Source of the DNA: Bradyrhizobium sp. RP6
GTDB lineage: Bacteria; Pseudomonadota; Alphaproteobacteria; Rhizobiales; Xanthobacteraceae
DNA length: 64,000 nt
NCBI RefSeq assembly: GCF_003837805.1
Contig: NZ_RQIT01000015.1
Location: 1-64,000, forward strand
Reading direction: 5' to 3'
A model generated the notes under the pieces. That model had not been told where the DNA came from. It saw only the letters and a list, made by a program, of their open reading frames with translations, and searched no databases. Of the stretch, positions 26,725-34,678 are shown in pieces. Every line of letters starts with the position of its first letter. The stretch's first letter is position 1. The position numbers and the translations under genes are program-made.

Positions 26725-27635
26725 CAGCGATTGTCCCGAGGCTTCTTGATGGCCGCTGGCCTATTCTCGTTCAGTGCCCGCGCGAGTTCGCTGCCTGCGG
26801 CTTTGACGCCGGCTTCGCTTTCGATCATCCAGTGGCCCTCGCTGCCGACGGCGGGCAGCGAGCGAAACTCGGCCTTGCCGCCACTGCCGCGAAACGCATC
26901 AGCGAGTTTCTGCGAAAATGCCGGCGCGAAATAGCTGTCATTGACGGCAACGAGCCATGTGACGGGAATGCGCGCCGCCTTGCCGAACTCCGCCGCCGCG
27001 GCAAGCAGCGTATGCGGCGCGCAGACCTGGTTCGGCTCATCGTTGGCATGGCCGCCGCGCCCCGGCGCAAACACTGTGATCGCAGAGATTGCCTTCGGAT
27101 CGGCATTGGAGAGCGCCAGCGCCCCCCATCCGCCGGCCGAATGGCCGATCACGATCGCGGCATCCTTGCGAACGAAATCCTGTTCTCGCAAATAGCCCAG
27201 CGCGAGGGAGATTGCATCGGCCGTGGCGCGGCCCGAGCGTGCATAGTCGGCCTCGTCACAGCCGCCCTGGTCCTCGACATAGCGGCCGCCGGTCGCACCA
27301 TGGCCGAGCCGTTCCGGCACCAGCACGGCAAATCCACGCGCGACGAGATAGGCGGCGAGCGGGCGGTATTCCGGCGGCGGCATTTGCGCACGACGCAGAG
27401 CGTTCTGCGTCGAGGCGTGCGCGATCACCGCGAGCCGGAATGGACCTGGGCCAGGGGGACGAAACAGGAGCGCACGCGCGGCAAGGTCGCCATCCGACGA
27501 CGGCACCCGCCACGCTTGTCGGCGAAGCGGTTCGCCCTCCTCTTCGGATGGGCCAAACGCGCCTTGTGCGCACAGCGGCGGCGCAGTCAGCAAGACCAGC
27601 AGAGGCAGAAGCGCGATGGTGTTGACGAGCCGCAT
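26724..27635 (-). CDS. Secreted alpha/beta hydrolase (dienelactone hydrolase-like)
   Basis: A 303-residue hydrolase with a signal peptide (~1-23, ending LCAQG). The core runs from LAVIAHAS (strand and oxyanion region) through VPERLGHGATGG to the nucleophile elbow VIGHSAGGWG with Ser at ~166. FAPGRGG follows, and the likely catalytic His is in GSEGHWMIES. It is periplasmic. The substrate is unknown; related proteins act on esters or lactones. The ATG at 27635 was chosen because upstream in-frame residues lack signal-peptide character. The gene is coupled to DUF393 through the TGATG overlap. Confidence 0.85.
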   Translation of the reverse strand: MRLVNTIALLPLLVLLTAPPLCAQGAFGPSEEEGEPLRRQAWRVPSSDGDLAARALLFRPPGPGPFRLAVIAHASTQNALRRAQMPPPEYRPLAAYLVARGFAVLVPERLGHGATGGRYVEDQGGCDEADYARSGRATADAISLALGYLREQDFVRKDAAIVIGHSAGGWGALALSNADPKAISAITVFAPGRGGHANDEPNQVCAPHTLLAAAAEFGKAARIPVTWLVAVNDSYFAPAFSQKLADAFRGSGGKAEFRSLPAVGSEGHWMIESEAGVKAAGSELARALNENRPAAIKKPRDNR

Positions 27636-27842
27636 GAGTTGCCGAGGGACGAACGCGAACTGCGACAGCCAGACTAGTAGGAACGAATCATTGTCGGCGG
27701 ACTTTCTGCGTTGCCATTGCCGTTTCCCGTTCCCGCAGCCTAGTTTTTGCACCGACACATGGCCGGAGGATACCGTTTAGAACGGCGGCTTGTCCTCTTT
27801 CGGTACAACATGGCCATAATACTGATGCAGAAAGTCCACAGG

Positions 27843-27857
27843 TTAACCGATAATTAA
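27843..27857. promoter_or_regulatory. Perfect CtrA-type box TTAA-N7-TTAA
   Basis: TTAACCGATAATTAAC contains two TTAAC half sites in the spacing bound by the alphaproteobacterial cell-cycle regulator CtrA (TTAA-N7-TTAA). It lies 46 bp before the GNAT start codon, a normal promoter position. Confidence 0.55.
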
Positions 27858-27902
27858 CGATAGCTCTTGCCGCCGGCGCGGCGACTTGGTTTGATCGTGT
27901 CC

Positions 27903-28412
27903 ATGAGCACAACCCTGATCGAGGTCCGGCCGGCCAAAGCTGCAGATGCAACTGCGGTGGCGTCCACTCATGACGAAGCCTGGCGCTCGGCCTATCAGGG
28001 CATCATTCCCGGCGCCGAGCTGGAAAAGTTGATCAACCGTCGCGGTCCGCAATGGTGGGACAGCGCGATCCGCAAGGGCAGCCGCGTCAGCGTGCTCGTG
28101 TTCGGTGACAAGATCGCGGGCTATGCCAATTACGGCCGCAACCGCGCCCGCAGCCTGCATTTCGACGGCGAGATCTACGAGCTTTACCTGCGCCCGGAAT
28201 TCCAGGGGCTCGGCTTCGGCCGCCGCCTGTTCGCGGCCGCCCGCCGCGACCTGATGCAGAGCGGGCTGAAGAGCATGGTGGTGTGGGCGCTCTCGGACAA
28301 CGACCCGGCGACCGAGTTCTACCGGGCCCTGGGCGGCCGCATGGTGGCGCGCTCGTCGGAGCGGTTCGGGCCGAAGGCGCTCGACAAGGTTGCCTTCGCC
28401 TGGACCAATTGA
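27903..28412 (+). CDS. GNAT-family N-acetyltransferase
   Basis: A 169-residue acetyltransferase. The acetyl-CoA-binding loop is QGLGFGRRLF at 101-110, preceded by the beta-4 strand EIYELYLRPEF and followed by MVVWALSDNDPATEFYRALGG, the usual motif B. The N-terminus EVRPAKAADATAVASTHDEAW is typical of the RimI-like branch. The acceptor is unknown. A CtrA-type box sits just upstream, suggesting cell-cycle timing of expression. The pyrophosphatase gene follows 178 bp downstream. Confidence 0.88.
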   Translation: MSTTLIEVRPAKAADATAVASTHDEAWRSAYQGIIPGAELEKLINRRGPQWWDSAIRKGSRVSVLVFGDKIAGYANYGRNRARSLHFDGEIYELYLRPEFQGLGFGRRLFAAARRDLMQSGLKSMVVWALSDNDPATEFYRALGGRMVARSSERFGPKALDKVAFAWTN

Positions 28413-28590
28413 GCTGCTGAAACCTGATTCGGCAGCGTTTTCCGTCGGTCGATGCCGTTGCCTTTTGGGCCGGTGATCGCAGGATTCATTATTTCACAAA
28501 AACGCGATGGATCAGCGGGCCAAGCCCGCGTATGACAGCGCCAAAATCGCTGCCGGGCGCGATTTCACCTCGGCAACAACGGAGCCTTGA

Positions 28591-29127
28591 ATGCGTATCG
28601 ATGCGGTCTCGATCGGGAAAAACGTACCACACGACGTCAATGTCATCATCGAGGTCCCCGTGGGCGGCGAACCGATCAAGTACGAGATGGACAAGGAGGC
28701 CGGCACACTGGTGGTCGACCGCTTCCTCTACACGCCGATGCGTTACCCCGGTAACTACGGCTTCATCCCGCACACGCTGTCGGATGACGGCGATCCCTGC
28801 GACGTGCTGATCATCAACACCCGCGCCATCATTCCCGGCGCCGTCATGAGCGTGCGTCCGGTCGGCGTGCTGTTCATGGAGGACGAAGCCGGCGGCGACG
28901 AGAAGATTCTGGCGGTGCCGTCGTCCAAGCTCACGCAGCGCTATGACAAGGTGAAGAGCTATTCCGACTTGCCGGACATTACGCTGCAGCAGATCCAGCA
29001 CTTCTTCGAGCACTACAAGGATCTCGAGAAGGGCAAATGGGTGAAGATCCTGCGCTGGGGCGGCGCAGAGGAGGCGCACAAGCTGATCCTCGAAGGCATC
29101 GAGCGCGAGAAGAAAAAGAAGGGCTAG
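28591..29127 (+). CDS. ppa: Inorganic pyrophosphatase (family I)
   Basis: A 178-residue soluble enzyme that hydrolyses pyrophosphate and so drives nucleotide and aminoacyl-tRNA chemistry. The signature D66-G-D68-P-C-D71-V holds the metal-binding aspartates, and RYPGNYGFIPHT precedes it. It ends in a Lys-rich tail (REKKKKG). A GGAG lies 6-7 bases upstream of the ATG. A palindromic repeat follows the stop and probably marks the end of the transcript. Confidence 0.97.
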   Translation: MRIDAVSIGKNVPHDVNVIIEVPVGGEPIKYEMDKEAGTLVVDRFLYTPMRYPGNYGFIPHTLSDDGDPCDVLIINTRAIIPGAVMSVRPVGVLFMEDEAGGDEKILAVPSSKLTQRYDKVKSYSDLPDITLQQIQHFFEHYKDLEKGKWVKILRWGGAEEAHKLILEGIEREKKKKG

Positions 29128-29132
29128 GTTTC

Positions 29133-29234
29133 CGTGCCCCGGACGCAGCGCAGCGTGAAACGATGCGCTGCTGAGCCGGGGCCCAGTACAGTGGCGCCAT
29201 GGGTCCCGGCTCAGCGTCGCGTCCGGGACACGAG
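29133..29234. repeat. Intergenic repeat, GTGCCCCGGACGC family
   Basis: Begins GTGCCCCGGACGCAGCGC and ends GCGTCGCGTCCGGGACACGAG, with internal GATGCGCTGCTGAGCCGGGGCC and GGGTCCCGGCTCAGCG arms. It can fold as a long imperfect hairpin. A longer relative is at 55365. It sits between convergent ppa and folD. Confidence 0.8.
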
Positions 29235-29241
29235 AGTTTAC

Positions 29242-30126
29242 CTACACCGCCGGTTTCGGCAGCCCTGCGATCGCACAGGCTGCCCGCAGCGTGTTCACCA
29301 GCAGGCACGCCACCGTCATCTGACCGACGCCGCCCGGCACCGGGGTGATCGCGCCGGCAACGGCAAGCGCTTCCTGATAGGCGACGTCACCGACGAGACG
29401 GGTCTTGCCGTCTTCCTTCGGGATGCGATTGATGCCGACGTCGATCACGGTCGCGCCCGGCTTCAGCCAGTCGCCACGCACCATCTCGGGCCGACCGACC
29501 GCGGCATAGACGAGGTCGGCGCGCCTTACGAGACCTGGCAGATCGCGCGAGCGCGAATGAGCGATCGTGACCGTGGCGTTCTCGTTCAACAGCAGTTGCA
29601 CCAGCGGGCGGCCGACCAGGTTGGAGCGGCCGATGACGATGGCGTTCATGCCCTCGAGCGAAGCGTGCACGCTTCTAGTCAGGATGATGCAGCCGAGCGG
29701 CGTGCAGGGCGACAGCGCCTCGAAGCCGCCGGCGAGCCGGCCGGCATTGTTCGGATGCAAGCCATCGACGTCCTTGGCGGGGTCGATGGCGTTGATGACG
29801 GCTTCGGTGTTCAGCCCCTTCGGCAGCGGCAATTGCACCAGAATGCCGTGCACGGCCGGATCGCGGTTGAGCTTTGCGACCAGCGCCAGCAGATCTTGCT
29901 GCGAGACGTCGGCCGGCAGCTTGTGCTCGAACGAGGCCATGCCGGCGGCCTGGGTCTGTGTGTGTTTTGAGCGGACATAGACCTCACTGGCGGGGTCGTT
30001 GCCGACCAGGACCACAGCAAGGCCGGGGATCAGATTGTGCTCGCGCCTGACACGGGCGACTTCCTCAGCGACCCGGGCGCGCAACTCCGCGGCAATGATT
30101 TTTCCATCGATGATCTTGGCCGTCAT
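29242..30126 (-). CDS. folD: Bifunctional methylene-THF dehydrogenase/methenyl-THF cyclohydrolase
   Basis: A 294-residue cytoplasmic enzyme that interconverts 5,10-methylene- and 10-formyl-tetrahydrofolate with NADP, feeding purine synthesis. Visible motifs are YVRSKHTQTQAAGM (catalytic Lys in the YxxxK context), VQLPLPKG, PAKDVDGLHPNNAGRL, GRSNLVGRPL and the C-terminal PVPGGVGQMTVACLL. It is followed upstream on the same strand by DUF167 and YggT genes with 9-15 bp spacing, so yggT, DUF167 and folD read as one operon. Confidence 0.97.
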   Translation of the reverse strand: MTAKIIDGKIIAAELRARVAEEVARVRREHNLIPGLAVVLVGNDPASEVYVRSKHTQTQAAGMASFEHKLPADVSQQDLLALVAKLNRDPAVHGILVQLPLPKGLNTEAVINAIDPAKDVDGLHPNNAGRLAGGFEALSPCTPLGCIILTRSVHASLEGMNAIVIGRSNLVGRPLVQLLLNENATVTIAHSRSRDLPGLVRRADLVYAAVGRPEMVRGDWLKPGATVIDVGINRIPKEDGKTRLVGDVAYQEALAVAGAITPVPGGVGQMTVACLLVNTLRAACAIAGLPKPAV

Positions 30127-30135
30127 GTCAGTCCC

Positions 30136-30480
30136 TCAGTCGTTCGATTTGGCCGACACAAGCTGGCGCAGGGCTTCGCCGAGCCGCGCCGGATCGCCGT
30201 CGACCGCGATCTGCTTCAGCCGCGAGGTGGCTCCGGATAGCAGCTTTACACTGCTCTTGGGAATGCCGAGCGATTTCGCCAGGAGCACCAGAACGGCCTT
30301 GTTGGCCTCGCCGCCATCGGCAATGGCGCGTACCCGCACCTTGAGCACGCTGCGGCCATCCGAGAGTTGCTCGATGCCGTCGATGTCGTCGCGCCCGCCG
30401 CGCGGCGTCACCCGCAACGCGAGGCTGATTCCTGAGGCCGAGTAACGCCAGGGTTCCCTAGAAGCTTCTTTCGCAACCAA
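30136..30480 (-). CDS. DUF167 (YggU) family protein
   Basis: A 114-residue protein with the DUF167 pattern: LALRVTPRGGRDDI, VLKVRVRAIADGGEANKAV, and LAKSLGIPKSSVKLLSGATSRLK. The family is small, soluble and of unknown function. Pairing with yggT is conserved in many bacteria and is seen here: yggT ends 15 bp upstream of its start, and folD begins 9 bp past its stop. Confidence 0.92.
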   Translation of the reverse strand: MVAKEASREPWRYSASGISLALRVTPRGGRDDIDGIEQLSDGRSVLKVRVRAIADGGEANKAVLVLLAKSLGIPKSSVKLLSGATSRLKQIAVDGDPARLGEALRQLVSAKSND

Positions 30481-30495
30481 GGCGCTCCAGCCTGC

Positions 30496-30786
30496 TCAGA
30501 TCACGTTGGGGTAGATGTAGTACAGGATCACCCGCTCGATGAACATGATGATCAGAATCAGGATGATCGGCGAGATGTCGAGGCCGCCGAGACTGGGCAG
30601 GAAATTGCGAATCGGCGCCAGCAGCGGCTCGGTGATCCGGTACAGGAACTCCGCCACCGCCGACACGAACTGATTGCGGGTGTTCACCACGTTGAACGCG
30701 ATGAGCCAGGACAGGATCGCGGAGGCGATCAGCAGCCAGACGTAGAGGTCGAGCACGATGATGACGATGTCGAGAACGGCACGCAT
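30496..30786 (-). CDS. YggT-family membrane protein
   Basis: A 96-residue protein with two membrane segments (about 5-28 and 70-90) flanking the family motif RITEPLLAPIRNFLPSLGG. YggT proteins are linked to envelope integrity, osmotic response or division in various bacteria; the exact role is unsettled. It is the first gene of the yggT-DUF167-folD group. Confidence 0.92.
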   Translation of the reverse strand: MRAVLDIVIIVLDLYVWLLIASAILSWLIAFNVVNTRNQFVSAVAEFLYRITEPLLAPIRNFLPSLGGLDISPIILILIIMFIERVILYYIYPNVI

Positions 30787-30922
30787 GGCTTATGAGGCCT
30801 CTGGCTTTTGGAAACTCTGGCTCGGTCGGGATTGACGCCCCGTTTGCTAGATATCGGTTCCGTCAGACCCAAACAAGGGAAGTTCGGGCACCGGAATGGC
30901 TAAAACCGGGTTACGCCCGTCC

Positions 30923-30951
30923 TTGACTTGACCTTGGCGGGGACTTAAATG
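30923..30951 (+). promoter_or_regulatory. Likely sigma-70-type promoter of tRNA-Ala
   Basis: TTGACT, a 17-base spacer and TAAATG lie with the -10 about 41 bases before the mature tRNA 5' end. Spacing and -35 fit the housekeeping consensus. There is no competing gene start. Confidence 0.55.
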
Positions 30952-30992
30952 GCGCCCGGTTGTCGGCCGCATTCACCAGAGCGGCCAGCAAA

Positions 30993-31065
<73 letters not shown>

Positions 31066-31068
<3 letters not shown>

Positions 31069-31129
31069 CGCTTCGCCCTTCGGGCTACGCGTGGCGCAGC
31101 CACGCCGGAGCCTAAAGGGCGAAGCGTGG
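31066..31129. repeat. Long nested inverted repeat overlapping the tRNA-Ala 3' end
   Basis: Perfect 15-bp arms CCACGCTTCGCCCTT and AAGGGCGAAGCGTGG enclose an inner hairpin CGTGGC-GCA-GCCACG. The left arm includes the last bases of tRNA-Ala. A further partial copy AAAGGGCGAAG follows at about 31145. It could end tRNA transcription, though no T-run follows. Confidence 0.75.
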
Positions 31130-31171
31130 TGTCCGGCGAGCCCAAAGGGCGAAGACGGACTGTCTCCTCCC

Positions 31172-31984
31172 CTACCTGCCCGTAAACCTCGGCGGCCGCT
31201 TCTCCATGAAGCTCGCCACGCCCTCCCGGAAATCACTCCCGTTCAGCGCCACCATCATCTCCCGGTTGGCTTCGATCGTCGCCTCGGCAAGCGTCTGGAA
31301 CGGCACCTCATAGAGCTGACGCTTGATCACAGCCATCGCGCTCGGCGAGACGAAATCGGCGAGATCGCGCGCATAGGCAAGAGTCTCCTCGCGCAGCTTG
31401 TCGGGCGGAGAGAGCCGGTTGACCAGCCCGATCCGCAGCGCCTCCGCGCTCGACACGCGCCGCGCCGAGAGCAACAGATCCAGCGCATTGGCGTGGCCGA
31501 CGATTCGCGGCAGCATCCAGCTGATGCCATGCTCGGCGATCAGACCGCGCCGCGCGAACGCCGTCGTGAACACGGTGTTGTCGGCAGCAAAGCGCAGGTC
31601 GCAATACAGTGCGTGCACCAGCCCGATGCCGGCCGTGGCGCCGTTGAGCATGGCGATCACAGGCTTCCTGATCGAAGGGTAATAACCGTAGCGCGTTTGC
31701 CAATCCGGCCGACGATTCATGTCGAACGGCGGCAGGTTCGAGGCACGCCTGACGTCATCGGGGTCGAGCCCCTTCAGTGCATCCATGTCGGCGCCGGCAC
31801 AGAAGGCGCGGCCGGCGCCGGTGAGCACGATGACGCGGACATCGTCATCGGCACTTGACGCTTCCATCGCGTGACGCACGTCGCGTTCCATGATCGGCGT
31901 CCACGCATTCATGCGGTCGGGGCGGTTGAGCGTGATGGTCGCGATCTTGTCGCTCACTTCATAGAGAATGTGTTCGTAGGCCAC
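31172..31984 (-). CDS. Enoyl-CoA hydratase/isomerase family protein
   Basis: A 270-residue crotonase-fold enzyme. The oxyanion-hole segments are AFCAGADMDAL and NGATAGIGLVHALYCD, and EHGISWMLPRIVG carries the region of the catalytic acid. It ends with the usual FREGVASFMEKRPPRF. The start is GTG at 31984, preceded by GGGAGAG. It probably hydrates or isomerises an enoyl-CoA in fatty-acid or aromatic breakdown; it is a stand-alone gene, so the pathway cannot be read from context. Confidence 0.92.
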   Translation of the reverse strand: MAYEHILYEVSDKIATITLNRPDRMNAWTPIMERDVRHAMEASSADDDVRVIVLTGAGRAFCAGADMDALKGLDPDDVRRASNLPPFDMNRRPDWQTRYGYYPSIRKPVIAMLNGATAGIGLVHALYCDLRFAADNTVFTTAFARRGLIAEHGISWMLPRIVGHANALDLLLSARRVSSAEALRIGLVNRLSPPDKLREETLAYARDLADFVSPSAMAVIKRQLYEVPFQTLAEATIEANREMMVALNGSDFREGVASFMEKRPPRFTGR

Positions 31985-32082
31985 GGCGCTCTCCCTTGCT
32001 TGCCGGCACGCATTGGTGCGCGCTCGTTTGCAGAGAGCCTAGCATATCGAGGGCAGAGGCAAGGACTTGCGTGAAGGCGCGA

Positions 32083-32877
32083 TCACTCGGCGGCTTGCGC
32101 CAGCACCGGCCGGCGCGCCAGCCAGCCATTGATGAAGTGATCGAGCCAGGCGCGTTCGGCGACGTCGTAGACGGCACGATCCGCGAAGTGATGGTGCCGC
32201 TGCCGCGCACCGGGCGCGCTGAAACCGTCATAGCCGCGCGTGGTCCAGCGATGCATCATCGCGTAGGTCACGTCGGGGTGAAACTGCACGCCGAAGGCAT
32301 TGCCGGCGCGGAACGCCTGCACCGGAAAATCATCGCCCTCGGCGAGCAGCTCGGTGCCGACAGGCAGCTCAAATCCCTCACGATGCCAGTGATAGACCTG
32401 CGCCGGCCAGTGCGGGCAGAGCGCATGGCCTGCGGCGGTCGGCCTGATCGGGTAGTACCCGATCTGGGTCAGCGCCTCCGCATGCGGCGCGACGCGGGCC
32501 CCCAGCTGCATCGCCAGCATCTGCGCACCCAAGCAGATGCCGAGGAACGGCCGCTGCTCGCGGAGCGGAATTTCGATCCAATCGATCTCGCGGCGTATGT
32601 AGTCATCGCGATCGTTGGCGCTCATCGGGCCGCCGAAGATCACGGCGCCGGCATGCTGGTCGAGCGTCTCGGGGAGGGGATCGCCGAAGCGGGGACGGCG
32701 GATGTCGAGGCGGTGGCCGAGCGCGCGCAGCGCATTGCCGACGCGGCCCGGTGTCGAGCATTCCTGATGCAGGACGATCAGAACCGGCAGCCGGGTTTGG
32801 GAGGCGGCGGCGCTTGGCGCCCTCCGTGGGAAGGGCACCACCTCTGCGCCACCAAACCTGTCCGTCCGCAACGACAT
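32083..32877 (-). CDS. Class I glutamine amidotransferase-like protein (GuaA-type domain)
   Basis: A 264-residue stand-alone GATase1 domain. The nucleophile is C115 in GICLGAQM and the catalytic His is H200 in GVQFHPDV. The third triad member, normally Glu in HPE, reads Asp here (HPD). HQECSTPGRVGNALRALGH at the N-terminus resembles the GuaA-like hydrolases annotated as GMP synthase-like. Such proteins act on gamma-glutamyl compounds or serve unknown synthetases; no synthetase partner is adjacent. The C-terminus has a His-rich stretch (RQRHHHFAD). Confidence 0.85.
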   Translation of the reverse strand: MSLRTDRFGGAEVVPFPRRAPSAAASQTRLPVLIVLHQECSTPGRVGNALRALGHRLDIRRPRFGDPLPETLDQHAGAVIFGGPMSANDRDDYIRREIDWIEIPLREQRPFLGICLGAQMLAMQLGARVAPHAEALTQIGYYPIRPTAAGHALCPHWPAQVYHWHREGFELPVGTELLAEGDDFPVQAFRAGNAFGVQFHPDVTYAMMHRWTTRGYDGFSAPGARQRHHHFADRAVYDVAERAWLDHFINGWLARRPVLAQAAE

Positions 32878-33007
32878 GGCCTCTGCGAGTGCTATCGGTT
32901 CAGACCGCCAGCATAACTAAGCGATGGTTAACATCGTGTGAGTTTGCGCACACACGCCCCGTTCCCGAAGCAAGCTCCGGGCCACTACGGATGCGCCGGG
33001 GCGTTCT

Positions 33008-33787
33008 TCAGCGCCTCTGCCTTTGGAACCGGCTGGTGGCAGCAAGAATGAACCCGCGCGGGAAGAAACGCAGCGCGAACGGCACAATCTTGATGCCGAG
33101 ACCCGGCAGGACTGCCCGTTTGTTGGCCATCAGGCCGCGATACGCCTCCCGCGCAACTTCGGCGGCAGAGACGTTGAGAACGGCCGTATCATGTTGCGAT
33201 CCAACGCCGGCGCGGGCCTGGAATTCGGTCGGCACCGGCCCCGGGCAAAGCACGGTGACGCGGACGCCGCGCGGTGCAAGCTCCGCCCGCAACGCTTCGG
33301 TCAAGGAGATCACATAGGCCTTGGAAGCGTAGTAGACAGCCATGCCGGGGCCGGGCAGGAAACCGGCGACCGACCCTACATTGAGAAGACCGCCCTTGTT
33401 CCTGATGAGCTGATCGGCAAAGCGCAGCGACAGATCCGTCAGGGCACGGACGTTGACATCGATGATGCCGAGCTGCTCGACGCGATCACGCTCGATCGCG
33501 TCGCCAAACACGCCGAAGCCGGCATTGTTGACGAGATTGTCGAGCTCGACGCCTGCGGCGACAAGTGCCGCCGCGATCGTCTCGCCGGCATCCGCCTTCT
33601 CGAGATCGCAGGCGATCACGATCGGCTTCTTGCCGCCCTTGGCAGCGACCTCGCTCGCGAGCGCTTCGAGCCGATCCGCCCGTCTCGCGGTCAACGCGAG
33701 GCGGTGTCCATTGGCGGCAAACACACGCGCCAGCTCCATCCCGATGCCCGCCGAAGCACCAGTAATCAACGTCACCCGCTCAGCCAC
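33008..33787 (-). CDS. SDR-family oxidoreductase
   Basis: A 259-residue classical short-chain dehydrogenase. TGASAGIG is at 9-16, NNAG at 87-90, and the catalytic S139, Y152 and K156 (GSVAGFL, YYASK) are all present. TARRADRLEAL after strand 2 suggests NADP use. The C-terminus is basic and hydrophobic (FALRFFPRGFILAAT), hinting at membrane contact. The start is taken as GTG at 33787 (VAERVTLITGAS); an ATG 23 codons upstream would add a non-homologous extension. The substrate is unknown. Confidence 0.87.
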   Translation of the reverse strand: MAERVTLITGASAGIGMELARVFAANGHRLALTARRADRLEALASEVAAKGGKKPIVIACDLEKADAGETIAAALVAAGVELDNLVNNAGFGVFGDAIERDRVEQLGIIDVNVRALTDLSLRFADQLIRNKGGLLNVGSVAGFLPGPGMAVYYASKAYVISLTEALRAELAPRGVRVTVLCPGPVPTEFQARAGVGSQHDTAVLNVSAAEVAREAYRGLMANKRAVLPGLGIKIVPFALRFFPRGFILAATSRFQRQRR

Positions 33788-34009
33788 GATGGAAGTCTCT
33801 TGAATCCAAGCTTTTTCGCCCCGCAATGGCGGAACGAGAGCATAGGCCGTGCGCAACAGGCAAGCGGCACCGGCAGCATGGCCGCTTGATCGGAACGACG
33901 GACAGTGGTGAAAAACCGTTGATTTGCAGGCGTATTCGGCGCCGGCGACGAAGATATTAAACTTTCGTCATGTGTCCGTGCAGGCCGCGATTCGCCGAGG
34001 CCGACGCCG

Positions 34010-34498
34010 TCAGCCGCCGACGGCGCTATCCTTGACCTGACCACCGGCACGCTCCGCGACCGCGTGCTTCAGCTCGATCCGGTCGCGCTGGGAAATCCCG
34101 AGCAGGTCGGACGCACGCCAGACGACATTGTCCTCGAACTCGCTGACCTGGCCGTCGGCATAGACCAGCTCCCACATCATCCGGACGATGCGCTTGCGGC
34201 CCTCTTCGTCGAGTGAGCGCATGATGACGCTGGTGAAGTGATAAAGGTCCACCGCCTCGCCCTCGACCTGGGTGGCGTCCGCGATCAGACGATCCGCAGT
34301 GCCGCGATCGAGCCCGAAATGGCTTTCGATCAGGCTGTGCAGCTTGCGCCGCTCGGCCGCGCTCGGCTCGCCGTCCAGCGAGACCACATGGACCAGCAGT
34401 GCAGTGGCCGCCAGCCGATAATCGCTGTCGCCGAATGCGCGGTCCGAGGCTTGAGGACCGACAATGTCGGCGATGAATTGACGTAAGCCGTCGAGCAT
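34010..34498 (-). CDS. TerB-family (tellurite resistance-type) protein
   Basis: A 162-residue all-helical protein of the TerB/DjlA-like superfamily: LAATALLVHVVSLDGEPSAAER and MMWELVYADGQVSEFEDNVVWRAS carry the two acidic DGxxxxxE metal-site motifs. These domains are commonly found as stand-alone metal-binding proteins; no terZABCDE partners are nearby, so tellurite resistance should not be assumed. The next gene on the same strand upstream, the zinc-ribbon cyclase, ends 180 bp away with a repeat between. Confidence 0.87.
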   Translation of the reverse strand: MLDGLRQFIADIVGPQASDRAFGDSDYRLAATALLVHVVSLDGEPSAAERRKLHSLIESHFGLDRGTADRLIADATQVEGEAVDLYHFTSVIMRSLDEEGRKRIVRMMWELVYADGQVSEFEDNVVWRASDLLGISQRDRIELKHAVAERAGGQVKDSAVGG

Positions 34499-34624
34499 AA
34501 GGTCCTACCGAGATCGATGACGGCCGCGAGGAGCGCGGCCGTGACCAGCATTATATGAGCGGGAATCTCAACCGGCGCAACGGCGTCAGTTCCGCACGCT
34601 GCATTACGTTTCGGCAATCTGTTC

Positions 34625-34670
34625 ACCGCCATTCCGGGGCGATGCGCCGGGATCGAACCCGGAATGACGA
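34625..34670. repeat. Intergenic palindromic repeat, CATTCCGGG family
   Basis: A 46-bp member: CCGCCATTCCGGGGC at the left and GAACCCGGAATGACG at the right in inverted form. It lies between the cyclase and TerB-like genes. Confidence 0.75.
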
Positions 34671-34678
34671 ATGATGCC

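Noticed and set aside
29133..29234. Possible CRISPR or mobile element at the intergenic repeats
   Set aside because: Repeats are single palindromes spread between genes, with no regularly spaced array, spacer set, cas gene or transposase.
34010..34498. Tellurite resistance operon
   Set aside because: Only a TerB-like domain is present; no other ter gene is near.
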